From assembly GCA_025057995.1 (NCBI GenBank), contig JANXEW010000001.1, positions 403,327-467,326 of the forward strand: 64,000 nt of DNA, read 5' to 3'. The position numbers and the translations under genes were made by a program. The stretch is from Thermofilaceae archaeon. Lineage in GTDB: Archaea; Thermoproteota; Thermoprotei; Thermofilales; Thermofilaceae. Positions 16,878 through 26,701 of this stretch are shown here, piece after piece. Positions within the stretch are counted from its first letter, which is position 1. Each line of letters starts with the position of its first letter. A model generated the notes under the pieces. The model saw only the letters and a program-made list of their open reading frames with translations. It did not search any database and was not told the origin of the DNA.

Positions 16878-16989
16878 TGCGGCGGCTACCTACGTTAACC
16901 AGCTTCAAAGGCCAGAATACTTGAGGCTGAGTAGTTTCGGGTTACAATCACCGATATATCTAAGTTTTTGAGTTTGAACTTTCTACTAT

Positions 16990-18192
16990 ATGGCTTTCAG
17001 CAACGTTACATTAAGCACTGTCGAGAGCGTGATCAAAAAGGTTGAGGAGAGAGTCAAGTCGCTTGCTAACCCGATCGAAGGGGAACAATACTCTAGCGTA
17101 GGTTTCGTCGACGGCAGCTACGTGATGGATGAGAGACGTGGCGTGTACGTTTTAGCCCTCTCAGCTGCTACAATCCTAGTGGAAGGGGGCAGGATGGAGG
17201 GTTTACTGAAAGGTAGCTCGAAGCCTCAAGTTACAGTTCTCATCCCTAAAAGCTTCGGCGAAGCTAGGGCGAGCTTACTCATGTCGATACTTGAACTACT
17301 TGGAGCTCTAGACCTTGTTAACAGGGGTGTTCAAGCGGTCTTCCTTGACGGAAGCTATGTTTCCGAGTTGATGGTTCCTTTTGGACACCCTAGGGACGCA
17401 TACGAGAATTTTACGTCCACTTTTGAACACAAGGTTGACGGGATACTTGATAAGTGGGGTAAGGCTGTTGAGAAAGCTTCAGAGAGCGCTCCGGCAGGCG
17501 AACCGTTGAGTGCCTTCTCGTCTTTGCTCAAGGAAGTGAACGCTTGCGCGTGCGAACTATATACTGAGCTCGTAAGCTCTTCAGACAACCAGGTTAGCAA
17601 GAAAGAAGCACTAGACTTTAGTTTCGTTTTCTGCGAGTCGACGGCTTTCCTGGCGTTGCTGGACAACTTTCTCGCTGCATGTAGAAACAGCTCAGTCTAC
17701 CCCTATTGGGTAGCTAAAGACGCTGAGAGCAGGTATGTTGTCGAAAGAGAGGGGGTTGAAGGTTGGCTGAACGATTTAACTCTGTTGGACTACTCGTGGA
17801 AGGAGCTGGACTACGCGTACACGGAGCTGGAGGGTAAGAAGCTCCATAGGCCAAAGCCGTGCGCCGTCTGGGAACCTATACTGGGCAAGTTGTACGAGAA
17901 TTGGGGGGAGAACCGCGTAAGCTATTTTAAGCTAGCTAAGGTAGGCCCCGTCTCTCAGATGACTTACCCTAGATTCGCCGAGGGCGGTGCAGCGCGCACG
18001 GCTGTAGCTACGCTTCTAACTCTAGCCGACAAGAGAGGTTACCCGAGGCCTCTCAGCTACGTGCACCACATTGCGGTCCTTAACCCGGAGTTGGCTAAGC
18101 TTTTAGCGGACGAGCTCTACCGTAGGGAAAATAACCCTATCGTGAAGTACATGCTAGCGCCCTCTGGGAGGGTTTCAGCAGGATTAAGGTGA
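16990..18192 (+). CDS. nurA: NurA 5'-3' nuclease
   Basis: The protein has the NurA-type N-terminus with GFVDGSYVMDERRGVYVLALSAA, whose aspartate is one of the metal ligands of the RNase H-like nuclease core. A second strand follows, AVFLDGSYVSEL, and the C-terminal LSYVHHIAVL region closes the active site. With the HerA ATPase it resects DNA ends during double-strand break repair in thermophilic archaea. Its last codons overlap herA as GTGA, so the subunits are made together. Mre11 and Rad50, which often lie in the same cluster, are not adjacent. Confidence 0.9.
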   Translation: MAFSNVTLSTVESVIKKVEERVKSLANPIEGEQYSSVGFVDGSYVMDERRGVYVLALSAATILVEGGRMEGLLKGSSKPQVTVLIPKSFGEARASLLMSILELLGALDLVNRGVQAVFLDGSYVSELMVPFGHPRDAYENFTSTFEHKVDGILDKWGKAVEKASESAPAGEPLSAFSSLLKEVNACACELYTELVSSSDNQVSKKEALDFSFVFCESTAFLALLDNFLAACRNSSVYPYWVAKDAESRYVVEREGVEGWLNDLTLLDYSWKELDYAYTELEGKKLHRPKPCAVWEPILGKLYENWGENRVSYFKLAKVGPVSQMTYPRFAEGGAARTAVATLLTLADKRGYPRPLSYVHHIAVLNPELAKLLADELYRRENNPIVKYMLAPSGRVSAGLR

Positions 18193-19886
18193 AGGATATG
18201 CTCGAAGTTGGTAGGGTAGTTACGGTTTACGGTCGAAGTCTACTGCGTTTCGCAGCTTTCGAGGATAAAGTCCACACGCTCTTAAAGCCTGGAGCCTACG
18301 TGAAAGTCGAGTGCGGAGGCTCTTGGGCTTACGCTATGATCGTCAGCTTCAACCTCCTAGACGAGTTGTATAGAAAGGGGAGGATCGTCGAAGAGCTTGA
18401 AGGGTACACGGATCTGAGACCAGCTAGAAACGAGCTTATCGCGATGCTCTTGGGGGTTGACACCGGTGACGGGATACGGAGAGGTGTACCTGAGCTGCCT
18501 CGCCCAGGCCAGAAAGTCTTCCTCGTAGAAAGGGATGACCTTTCGAGAATAGCTGGCTCAGGGGATTTAGAGATAGGTCGCCTCAGCTTCGATGGAAGCG
18601 TACCTTTCACCCTCTCACTAAACATGCTTTGCTCCCGACACTTCGCTGTACTCGCCATGACGGGGGCTGGGAAGTCCAACACGGTAGCTGTGATCCTCTC
18701 CTCCCTCCTTGAAAATTACTCGTACCCTCGGATTATAGTCATAGATACGCACAACGAGTACGTACCTCTCGCAGCCCGCTTTAAAACGGCTAGAGTTTCA
18801 TCGCCAGCCGGTAGAACGGCACGCTTAGTTGAGACGAGGTACGGCATAGCTCCGACCCCTTTGGAAGTCCCCCTTTGGACGTTGGGCTTAGAAGAGATCG
18901 CTGGGCTCCTAAAGCTCGATCCCTCGAGAGCTACAAAACAACTCTTGTACCTTCGCAACGCTCTACAGGAAGTAAGGAGGAGAAGGTACTCTGCGGCTGG
19001 CGCAGACGATGTAGTTTACTTTGAAGCGGAAGAACTGAAGGAGGCGGTTGAGAGCCAGGCGAGGCCTGGAAGGTACACGGATAGATCTCTCGATGACTTG
19101 ATCCTTAAGATAGATTCTCTACTCGAGAACGCTGATGTAAAGTACGTGACTAAACCGGTGGCTAGCTCCAAACTTTACGAGTCGTTAGATCTCAGGGAAC
19201 CCCAGAGGAGCGTTGAAACTTACGTGAAAGTGTACGAGCAGCTACTTCAACCTGGTTTAACGATAGTTGCTCTAGGAGGTTTACCCAGCGATGCACAAGC
19301 GTCCACGGCTGCAACGATACTCAAATCCCTCTGGAGGTTGATAACAGCTAGTGTCTTAGCTGGAAACCCTCAACCAACCCTCCTTATAGTCGAAGAAGCT
19401 CACAACTACGCTCCCCAAGGTCGATGGGGTCCGGCACGGGACATCCTAGAAAGAATCGCTAAAGAAGGAAGAAAGTTCGGCATCGGTATAGGCGTCGTCA
19501 GCCAGAGACCCAGAGAGCTTTCACAGACCCTGCTCGCACAGTGTGGTACGCTCATAGCGTTGAGGACAGCCAACCCGCGGGACCAAGAGTACATTTTAAG
19601 CAGTATGGAGGACGTAGTAAGCGAGATGGTCGAAGGGCTCTCAGGCTTAACAACCGGAGAGGCTCTTATATCTGGATCCGCTGCTCCAATTCCAGCAATA
19701 GCGAAGGTTCACGATTTCCAAGCAAAGAGCGGCATCACGCTCGGAGGCAAAGACATCGACTGGCGTGGAGAATGGAGTAGACAGCCTCGAGCTGTAAACT
19801 TAACCCCATACCTCATCGGAGAGATCTCTGAAGAGATTAGCGAAAAAGAAAAAGAGGAGTCAACAATTGAAAAGTACTTCATGTAA
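18189..19886 (+). CDS. herA: HerA hexameric DNA translocase/helicase ATPase
   Basis: The order is an N-terminal HAS-barrel-like domain (residues 1-145), a FtsK-HerA ATPase core with Walker A MTGAGKSNT (about 157-165) and Walker B LLIVEEAHNYAP, and the arginine-finger region KEGRKFGIGIGVVSQRP. At 565 residues it matches archaeal HerA. It forms a ring that drives the partner nuclease NurA during end resection. The GTG start overlaps the nurA stop; the ATG at 18198 (MLEVGRVV) is a possible alternative start. Confidence 0.93.
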   Translation: MKDMLEVGRVVTVYGRSLLRFAAFEDKVHTLLKPGAYVKVECGGSWAYAMIVSFNLLDELYRKGRIVEELEGYTDLRPARNELIAMLLGVDTGDGIRRGVPELPRPGQKVFLVERDDLSRIAGSGDLEIGRLSFDGSVPFTLSLNMLCSRHFAVLAMTGAGKSNTVAVILSSLLENYSYPRIIVIDTHNEYVPLAARFKTARVSSPAGRTARLVETRYGIAPTPLEVPLWTLGLEEIAGLLKLDPSRATKQLLYLRNALQEVRRRRYSAAGADDVVYFEAEELKEAVESQARPGRYTDRSLDDLILKIDSLLENADVKYVTKPVASSKLYESLDLREPQRSVETYVKVYEQLLQPGLTIVALGGLPSDAQASTAATILKSLWRLITASVLAGNPQPTLLIVEEAHNYAPQGRWGPARDILERIAKEGRKFGIGIGVVSQRPRELSQTLLAQCGTLIALRTANPRDQEYILSSMEDVVSEMVEGLSGLTTGEALISGSAAPIPAIAKVHDFQAKSGITLGGKDIDWRGEWSRQPRAVNLTPYLIGEISEEISEKEKEESTIEKYFM

Positions 19887-20007
19887 ACCACCCTGACCCG
19901 GGAGAGTCGAGGCTAGCTTAAATTCAGGTTCCATATAGATACTTAAAACCTCTACCTACTCTCTTCATTGACACTTTTATAGTATTCAAAAAATGTTTAT
20001 GATAAAG

Positions 20008-20018
20008 CTTATATATAA
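20008..20018 (+). promoter_or_regulatory. TATA box for the ABC importer operon
   Basis: CTTATATATAA is centred 26 bases before the ATG at 20040, favouring that ATG over the TTG just before it and implying a leaderless mRNA for the binding-protein gene. Confidence 0.6.
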
Positions 20019-20039
20019 CGATTTAAATCAGTTTTCTTG

Positions 20040-21959
20040 ATGGGAGCAAGATTTGGAAAAAAATATAAATGGGTTATAATCGCTTCTGCCATCCTCGTAA
20101 TATGGTCCTTGCTTCTCCCTCTAGCTTACTCTCAGCAAGAAGAGAGGAAACCCCTGTTCGTAGGCGCATGGCCTTACCTCCTGCCTCCTGAGGGTCATTT
20201 CAACACGTTTGTCACGGGTGCGTTAACCTTCGGCATCTATCATCAAGTTATTCAGGAGCCCTTAGCCTTATACTTGTGGCACAACGATACTTACGTACCC
20301 TGCCTAGCTACCTCTTGGGAGATCACCGGAGATTATTTTGTTGTGAACCTTAGACGTGGTGTAACTTTCCATGACGGTACACCTTTCACTGCTAGGGATG
20401 TTGCTGGAACTTGGTTGATCCATTACATACTAAATCACCCGTTGTACTCTCTAGGGTTTGTAGACAGGGTTGAGATAGTCGAAGACTACACGGTTAGATT
20501 CCGCATAAAGAGACCGTCACCGATACTTGTAAGGTACATTCTACGCGAACCCGTTAGGCCGTACTCCACGTACAAGGAGTTCGTAGACAAGGCGATGGAC
20601 TTCATGAACCAAGGGCTGTCACCTACTTCTGATCCGGTTAAACAATTGGCTGCAGACTTCAGAAACTTCAGGCCCGAGCAGTACATAGGTACTGGACCCT
20701 TCATGTGGACTGGGGAAATAACGGAGGCGGAAGTCTGGTTCAAGTTCTACGAGAATTACTGGAACAAGGATAGGGTGAAGTTTAAGTGGTTAAAGCTTGT
20801 CAATGGCGAGACACCGCAAGTTACTCCTCACGTGTTAGCTAAGGAAGTTGACTACGCTACGCACGGCTTCCCACCTGCTACGGAGCAACAGTTCAAGGAG
20901 TTAGGAATCAGGATCATTAGACCTCCAATATACTCGGGTCCTGCGATACAGTTCAATATGAAGATATGGCCGTTGAGCGAGGTATGGTTTAGGAAAGCGA
21001 TAGCCTACGCGATCAATACTACTGAAAACGGTTGGGTATCACTATCGGAGTCAGGAAGACCCGTGAGGCATGCGACTGGGCTCCCGATAGAACTCGCGGA
21101 CATTTGGTTGACCAGCGAAACCAAACAGAAACTCGAGGTATTCGAGTACAACCCAGACAAGGCTTCACAGATGTTGCGTGAGAATGGTTTCACGAAGGGA
21201 GCTGACGGTTTCTGGCGCTACCCCAACGGTACAGTCGTAGAGTTTGAGCTTATATTCCCAGCTGAGTTTGCAGACTGGTCCGCAGCTGCGGCTAACGCTG
21301 CAGCCCAGTTGACGAAATTCGGCATCAAAGTTACTCCCAGGGCTATAACGTTCACACAGCATCCGATCGAGGTCTGGGAGGGTAGGTTCCAGCTGGCTAT
21401 CCAGAGCTGGGGCGGCGGCGCCAACCCGCACCCCTACTTCCACTTCTATCAAGCTTTCATGTACTGGAATGAGAAAGAAGCAGGCGTCGGGCAGGGAAGA
21501 CCCGGTATCAGCTTCCCGTTGATTCAGAGCACAAAGTGTTGTGGAACAGTCAACATTCGAGAGCTTGTGGCTGGCGTAGCTGAAGGTTTTGATATGGAGC
21601 GCGTCAAGCGGGGTACCAATACACTAGCATTGGTCTTTAACGAACTCTTACCATGCGTAATCCTTTGGCAGAGGTATGGAAACAACCCGGCGCTTGATGG
21701 TATAAGAGTTACCGGTTGGCCTCCCGATGGCGATCCTATATTCAAGAACCCGCCGTACGGCGATGCTTTCACAGTTTTCATGTTGCTAACCGGTTACGGT
21801 ATCAGGCCTACGCCGCAAAATATGCCTGCCGCTGAGACGCCACCTGCTGAACAGCCAGCCCAACCAGGGCTTGACTTGACGATGATTATCGTAGCTGTAG
21901 TCGTCGTCGCCATAATCATCGCTGCTTTACTCTTCGTCAAGCGTGGAAAGAAAAGCTAA
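20040..21959 (+). CDS. ABC transporter substrate-binding protein, family 5 (Opp/Dpp type), membrane-anchored
   Basis: The signal segment IIASAILVIWSLLLPLAYSQ precedes a family 5 solute-binding fold (LATSWEITGDYFVVNLRRGVTFHDGTPFTARDV is the family's signature). A proline/glutamine-rich linker (PAAETPPAEQPAQPG) and a C-terminal helix (MIIVAVVVVAIIIAALLFV) tether it to the membrane, as in many archaeal binding proteins. The family imports peptides, but in thermophilic archaea also cello- and other oligosaccharides; the many glycosidases nearby make sugars plausible. T-rich sequence at 21968-21993 after the stop could lower expression of the downstream genes. Confidence 0.93.
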   Translation: MGARFGKKYKWVIIASAILVIWSLLLPLAYSQQEERKPLFVGAWPYLLPPEGHFNTFVTGALTFGIYHQVIQEPLALYLWHNDTYVPCLATSWEITGDYFVVNLRRGVTFHDGTPFTARDVAGTWLIHYILNHPLYSLGFVDRVEIVEDYTVRFRIKRPSPILVRYILREPVRPYSTYKEFVDKAMDFMNQGLSPTSDPVKQLAADFRNFRPEQYIGTGPFMWTGEITEAEVWFKFYENYWNKDRVKFKWLKLVNGETPQVTPHVLAKEVDYATHGFPPATEQQFKELGIRIIRPPIYSGPAIQFNMKIWPLSEVWFRKAIAYAINTTENGWVSLSESGRPVRHATGLPIELADIWLTSETKQKLEVFEYNPDKASQMLRENGFTKGADGFWRYPNGTVVEFELIFPAEFADWSAAAANAAAQLTKFGIKVTPRAITFTQHPIEVWEGRFQLAIQSWGGGANPHPYFHFYQAFMYWNEKEAGVGQGRPGISFPLIQSTKCCGTVNIRELVAGVAEGFDMERVKRGTNTLALVFNELLPCVILWQRYGNNPALDGIRVTGWPPDGDPIFKNPPYGDAFTVFMLLTGYGIRPTPQNMPAAETPPAEQPAQPGLDLTMIIVAVVVVAIIIAALLFVKRGKKS

Positions 21960-22040
21960 ATTTTCGATCTAATATTTTATATTTTTTCTTTAGCTAGTTT
22001 TATATAGTGAGTCATCTGGTATCTCTCGGAAGGTGAAAGA

Positions 22041-23072
22041 ATGAGCTTGAAGAACTTGCTTAGAGCTGTGCTCGGGAACTACTTGTTTAAGAGAGCTTTA
22101 AGAGCATTCGGCATCATAGTAGCAGCTTCTACTATAACGTTTTTCATAATCAGGTTGATGCCGAGTAACCCGATAGAGATCTTCATAAACCAGATGATGT
22201 CCGCGTACGGAATGTCTTACGAGGATGCAAAAGCTATGGCTCTAGCGCTTTTTACAATAGATCTGGATAAACCTCTACACGAGCAATACTTCGAGTACGT
22301 GACGAACATAATTAGAGGAAACCTAGGAACGTCGATCTCCATATCTCCGGGCACCCCAGTAATGAACGTCGTCACGGCTTTCCTGCCTTGGACTCTCTTT
22401 AGCGTTTCAATCTCGCTCTTCTCAAGTTTCCTCCTCGGCATTACCCTCGGGATGATAGCCGCTTACAGGAGGGGCGGTATATTCGACAGGGTGGTCAGTA
22501 CCGTTGCCGCCGTGACGAGCGCTATCCCCGGCTACCTTTTAGGAATCCTCATCGTAGTTTTTATCGGAGTTCGCTTCGGATTAATCAACTATATGAGAGG
22601 GGCTTACAGCGCTGGGCTCACTCCCGGCTTCAATCTCCCATTCATCGTAGATGTTTTCCTTCACTTGGCAGCTCCCTTTACCACCTACGTGCTGAGCACC
22701 TGGGGTGGTTGGATGCTATCCATGAAGGCTAACACAGTAGCAGTGCTCGGCGAAGATTACGTAACTGTGGCGAGGGCCAAAGGATTACCTGAGGGGCGTA
22801 TAAGGACTCAGTACGTCGGGAGAAACGCTATGCTACCTCTTTTCACATCCCTTGCGATCAGCTTAGGCTTCATATTCGGCGGGTCTACTCTTATAGAGAA
22901 CGTGTTCGTCTACAGGGGGGTTGGGAGGCTGCTCTGGTCGAGCATCAACGCTCGCGATTACACCGTGATGCAAGCAGTTTTCCTGATCATCACAATTTCT
23001 GTTGTCGTATCCAACTTTTTAGCCGATCTAATTTACAGCCTCATCGACCCAAGAGTCCGCGTAGGCGGGTGA
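22041..23072 (+). CDS. ABC transporter permease, DppB/OppB type
   Basis: Six hydrophobic segments and the cytoplasmic EAA loop (GEDYVTVARAKGLPEGRIRTQYVGRNAML) identify the first permease of the importer. FFIIRLMPSNPIEIF near the N-terminus is the usual OppB opening. The start at ATG 22041 follows an AAGGTGAAAG ribosome site. It overlaps the second permease by GTGA. Confidence 0.93.
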   Translation: MSLKNLLRAVLGNYLFKRALRAFGIIVAASTITFFIIRLMPSNPIEIFINQMMSAYGMSYEDAKAMALALFTIDLDKPLHEQYFEYVTNIIRGNLGTSISISPGTPVMNVVTAFLPWTLFSVSISLFSSFLLGITLGMIAAYRRGGIFDRVVSTVAAVTSAIPGYLLGILIVVFIGVRFGLINYMRGAYSAGLTPGFNLPFIVDVFLHLAAPFTTYVLSTWGGWMLSMKANTVAVLGEDYVTVARAKGLPEGRIRTQYVGRNAMLPLFTSLAISLGFIFGGSTLIENVFVYRGVGRLLWSSINARDYTVMQAVFLIITISVVVSNFLADLIYSLIDPRVRVGG

Positions 23073-23959
23073 GGGGGATGAGCCTTAAAAACTTAAGGGA
23101 AGCAACTCGCATCTATTTAGTAGACCCCCTTAAGTTGATCTCAAGGAAAAAGTCGGGTCTCGTAGCTCTCTTCGGCCTACTAATTTACATCATAATGGCC
23201 TTGTTTGGGCCATACCTAGTCCCTCTAGACATCACCCCTAAACCGGGGAAACGATACCTTCCCCCCTCCCTAGAGCACCCCTTAGGAACAGACTTTGAGG
23301 GGAAGGACATTTTCTCCCAGATAGTCAATGGAGCTTGGGACGTACTTTATGTAGCTTTTCTTGCAAGCTCCTTTACGATACTGATAGCAACCCTACTAGG
23401 ATCTATCTCTGGTTTCAAGGGGGGGTTTGTAGACTCTATCATAATGGCTGTCGACGAAATACTGTTAACGATACCTCAGTTCCCTCTCCTCGTAGTACTA
23501 GCAGCTCTAGTGAGACTCGACAATTTCACCCTAGCGCTCGTTTTAGGTGTCCTGTCCTGGCCTGCTCTGGCGAGAGCTATCAGGGCTCAGATCTTGTCCT
23601 TGAAGGAGAGGGACTTTATAGAGGCGGCACGAGCTCTAGGGTTGGGGTTGAAGCACATAATATTCGTCGAAATGATCCCTAACCTGTTACCTTACATCGT
23701 AGTAAGTTGGATACTTTCGATGACGGGAGCTATCTACTCTCAGGTCGGTTTAGTGTTTCTAGGCTTTGTCCCATTTACTTCTCATAACTGGGGTGTCATG
23801 ATCAACCTTGCTTGGACTTGGGGAGCTATCTACCATAAGGACAGCGTATGGTACATAATCTCACCGATTTTCGCGATAATATTCTTTCAGCTGTGCACTA
23901 TATCGTTCGCTTCTTCACTCGAGGAAATTCTTAATCCAAGGCTGAGGGAAGTGAGGTGA
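23069..23959 (+). CDS. ABC transporter permease, DppC/OppC type
   Basis: This is the second permease: RFLPPSLEHPLGTDFEGKDIF is a variant of the OppC extracytoplasmic signature (HPLGTDxxGRDxF), and the EAA loop is ERDFIEAARALGLGLKHIIFVEMIPN. The GTG start overlaps the previous stop; the ATG at 23078 gives MSLKNLREA, mirroring the MSLKNLLRA start of the first permease, and could be the true start. Both permeases should pair in the membrane with the two ATPases downstream. Confidence 0.92.
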   Translation: MRGMSLKNLREATRIYLVDPLKLISRKKSGLVALFGLLIYIIMALFGPYLVPLDITPKPGKRYLPPSLEHPLGTDFEGKDIFSQIVNGAWDVLYVAFLASSFTILIATLLGSISGFKGGFVDSIIMAVDEILLTIPQFPLLVVLAALVRLDNFTLALVLGVLSWPALARAIRAQILSLKERDFIEAARALGLGLKHIIFVEMIPNLLPYIVVSWILSMTGAIYSQVGLVFLGFVPFTSHNWGVMINLAWTWGAIYHKDSVWYIISPIFAIIFFQLCTISFASSLEEILNPRLREVR

Positions 23960-23963
23960 AAAT

Positions 23964-25001
23964 ATGATCGAACTGGAAACTAAAGGAACGTTAACCGTAA
24001 ATGAACCGGTGATATCTATAGATAACTTAACTGTAGAGTACGTCTCACCTAGGGGAGTGATCAAAGCAGTTAGAGGTGTTAGCCTGAAAGTTTACCGGGG
24101 CGAGACGCTATTTATCGTAGGCGAAAGCGGGTCGGGTAAGTCTACCCTCGGACTCGCTATGCTTAACATCGTCCCTAGACCAGGTCGTATAGCAGGAGGG
24201 TCGATAACCTACCACATCGATGGGAGAAACGTAAACATCCTAGACTTGCCTTTAGAGGACCAGAGGGCTTTCAGGTGGAAGAACGTCGCAATGGTGTTCC
24301 AGTCAGCGCTTAACTCTCTAAACCCCGTCCTCAGAATATGGGATCAGATGTACGATACGATAGAGTCCCACGATAAACACATCTCGCGCGAAGAAGTCTA
24401 TGAAAAGGTTAGAAGGCTTCTCTATTTAGTGAGGTTGGACCCTGACCGGGTGCTCAAGGCTTATCCTCACCAGTTGAGCGGTGGAATGCGGCAAAGGGTC
24501 ATGATAGCTCTAGCTCTTTTACTAGACCCAAAGGTCCTCATCTTGGACGAACCAACTACGGCACTCGACTTGTTGACTCAAAAGAGCATTATGGAGGTTC
24601 TGAAAAACATTAAAAAGGAACTCGGCTTGACGATGATTTTCATCACGCACGACTTGTCTCTCGCAGCTGAGCTTGCAGATAGAGTGGCGGTCATGTACGC
24701 TGGAAAGCTTGTAGAGTTAGGCGACGTATACGACATATTTTACAGGCCTAGACATCCCTATACTTTCGCCCTTATGAAAACAGTCCCCAAGCTTACGTCG
24801 ATAGACGAGGAGCTTTATCCGATCCCAGGGTCTCCGCCGGACATGGCGAATCTTCCGCCGGGCTGTAAGTTCCACCCGCGCTGCCCTTACGCTACTAGAG
24901 CCTGCTCGGATGTAGAACCTTCCGAGGAGTGGTTAACTCCAAGCCACTTAGTGGCTTGCCATAGGCACAGAGATCTATCTTTAAGGGTTGAGGCGCGATG
25001 A
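23964..25001 (+). CDS. ABC transporter ATPase, OppD/DppD type
   Basis: Walker A (GESGSGKST), Q-loop (VFQSALNSLNP), signature (LSGGMRQR) and Walker B (VLILDEPTTALD) with the H-switch are all intact. The C-terminal oligopeptide-transporter tail has CKFHPRCPYATRAC. The ATG is preceded by GAGGTGAAAAT. The gene overlaps the second ATPase by ATGA. Confidence 0.93.
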   Translation: MIELETKGTLTVNEPVISIDNLTVEYVSPRGVIKAVRGVSLKVYRGETLFIVGESGSGKSTLGLAMLNIVPRPGRIAGGSITYHIDGRNVNILDLPLEDQRAFRWKNVAMVFQSALNSLNPVLRIWDQMYDTIESHDKHISREEVYEKVRRLLYLVRLDPDRVLKAYPHQLSGGMRQRVMIALALLLDPKVLILDEPTTALDLLTQKSIMEVLKNIKKELGLTMIFITHDLSLAAELADRVAVMYAGKLVELGDVYDIFYRPRHPYTFALMKTVPKLTSIDEELYPIPGSPPDMANLPPGCKFHPRCPYATRACSDVEPSEEWLTPSHLVACHRHRDLSLRVEAR

Positions 25002-25996
25002 CCGGGCTTCTCGAGTTAATGGATGTTTCAGTAGCGTACCAAGTCGGTCGAGGAATCTTATCGACGAAGAAAGTTGTTAAAGCAGTTGATAGAGTCAACT
25101 TGGAGCTCGGTGAAGCTCAGACGCTGGCTTTAGTCGGCGAATCTGGCTGCGGGAAGACGACGACAGGCAAGGCCGCGGCAGGTCTCATAAAGCCTACAGA
25201 GGGCTCGGTTCTATTTCGCGGCAGGGACGTATGGAAGCTTGATAGGAGCGAATTCAGAGAGTTCCGGAGATCTGTACAAATCATACATCAGGATCCCTTC
25301 GCCTCGTTGAACTCCATGTTAACTATTTACAAGACTCTCTCAGCACCCCTTTTCCAATATAAGATTGTCTCATCAAAGAACGAGGCTGTAGAGCACATCT
25401 CAAAGCTCTTAGAGACCGTCGGACTTGTACCGCCTGAGGAGTTTATATTCAAGTATCCTCACCAGCTTAGCGGCGGACAAAGGCAGAGAGTAGTGGTAGC
25501 TAGAGCGATAAGCATTAACCCTAAAGTGATCGTCGCCGACGAACCCGTATCGATGATAGACGTTTCACTCCGCCTTCAAGTCCTAAGGCTGATGAAGGAT
25601 CTCCAGCACAAGATGGGTATCTCATACCTCTTCATCACACATGACTTGGCGACGGGAAGATACTTCGCTAGCGATGGATACACTGCCGTCATGTACTTGG
25701 GAAGCATCGTCGAGTACGGTCCAACAAACTCGGTCATACTGGACCCGCAACATCCATACACTAAGGTCCTCCTCTCTGCTATCCCTGAACCTGATCCTGA
25801 GAGGACACGAAAGAAAAAGGTGATGCAACTTAGAAGCCTAGACGTGCCAAGTCTCCTAAACATTCCGCCAGGCTGCAAGTTCCACCCGCGCTGCCCCTTC
25901 TTCATCGAAGGTAAATGCGACAAGCAACCCCCTCCAAGATATTACCTTGATGATCATCGTTGGGTAGCATGCTACCTTTACGAGGGCGTTGGATAG
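24998..25996 (+). CDS. ABC transporter ATPase, OppF/DppF type
   Basis: It has Walker A GESGCGKTT, signature LSGGQRQR and Walker B VIVADEPVSMID, the usual OppF variant, plus the C-terminal CKFHPRCPFFIEGKC tail. With OppD it forms the heterodimeric motor of the importer. It is the last recognisable transporter gene of the operon, followed with a one-base overlap by a small membrane protein. Confidence 0.93.
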   Translation: MTGLLELMDVSVAYQVGRGILSTKKVVKAVDRVNLELGEAQTLALVGESGCGKTTTGKAAAGLIKPTEGSVLFRGRDVWKLDRSEFREFRRSVQIIHQDPFASLNSMLTIYKTLSAPLFQYKIVSSKNEAVEHISKLLETVGLVPPEEFIFKYPHQLSGGQRQRVVVARAISINPKVIVADEPVSMIDVSLRLQVLRLMKDLQHKMGISYLFITHDLATGRYFASDGYTAVMYLGSIVEYGPTNSVILDPQHPYTKVLLSAIPEPDPERTRKKKVMQLRSLDVPSLLNIPPGCKFHPRCPFFIEGKCDKQPPPRYYLDDHRWVACYLYEGVG

Positions 25997-26223
25997 TGGA
26001 CCCGCAACTGGGTAGGCACGCGTTTAACCTGGCGTTCTACTTCGTCCTCATGTCGGGTATTCTACTACCTTTCCTTAACCGCGATTCGCCAGAGTTTATT
26101 GCCGCTGTTTTCGCCTTCATCTTCAGTCTCGTATTCCTTCTCGTGGTAGTGTGGGAGGTTAGGCGAGAGGCTAGAATACCTAAGACTCTCTCGTCGAGTG
26201 AGGAGAGGCTCGGGGATCTCTAA
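25996..26223 (+). CDS. Small two-helix membrane protein coupled to the importer operon
   Basis: Starting at GTG 25996, whose G is the last base of the OppF stop codon, the 75-residue protein has two hydrophobic helices (about FNLAFYFVLMSGILLPF and FIAAVFAFIFSLVFLLVVVW) and a charged cytoplasmic tail. The ORF-track start at 25960 lies inside OppF and is unlikely. The tight junction suggests co-translation with the transporter. No family is recognised. Confidence 0.6.
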   Translation: MDPQLGRHAFNLAFYFVLMSGILLPFLNRDSPEFIAAVFAFIFSLVFLLVVVWEVRREARIPKTLSSSEERLGDL

Positions 26224-26289
26224 CCTATTTTTGTTTAATGTCTACGCCTGGAAAAAGAATAAAAGCCTATTATATAACTTGAATATGAA

Positions 26290-26520
26290 GTGAGTAGGCT
26301 CGTCAGGTTCTTGCTTCAACAGCTGGGCTTATACCATTTAACTACCCATGAGGATCGGGTGGAAATAGATAGGGAGATTGAATTGAGGACAGGCGTCAGT
26401 TGCGACGAAGCGATTGAGAAGGGGCTCGTATCTAGGGATGAGTTCACTGCCATCGTATTCGATGTTTTGAGGAGGAGGAAGCTCAGACGGCAGACTGAAG
26501 TCATGGCCGCGTACACTTAG
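26290..26520 (+). CDS. Small basic protein, unknown function
   Basis: A 76-residue ORF starting at GTG 26290, about 28 bases after AATAAAAG. It is predicted mostly helical, with alternating charged and hydrophobic residues and a basic patch (LRRRKLRRQ). No cysteine, membrane segment or known motif is seen. It could be a small nucleic-acid-binding protein, but this is a guess. Confidence 0.45.
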   Translation: MSRLVRFLLQQLGLYHLTTHEDRVEIDREIELRTGVSCDEAIEKGLVSRDEFTAIVFDVLRRRKLRRQTEVMAAYT

Positions 26521-26701
26521 TTACGGTTTCGCATCATATACCCGGGTTCCTTAAAGTTGGTTTCTTGCTATCTTAAACTTATGCATCGAGTGTACAGTTA
26601 TCCTTCTGAAGTTAACAAGAGTTGCTTAGAAGCTTTCACCACGTAGCCTCGAAAGGTGGGTTTAAGCTAAATAAAATTCGTCTAAGTCTCTACCCTTTTA
26701 T

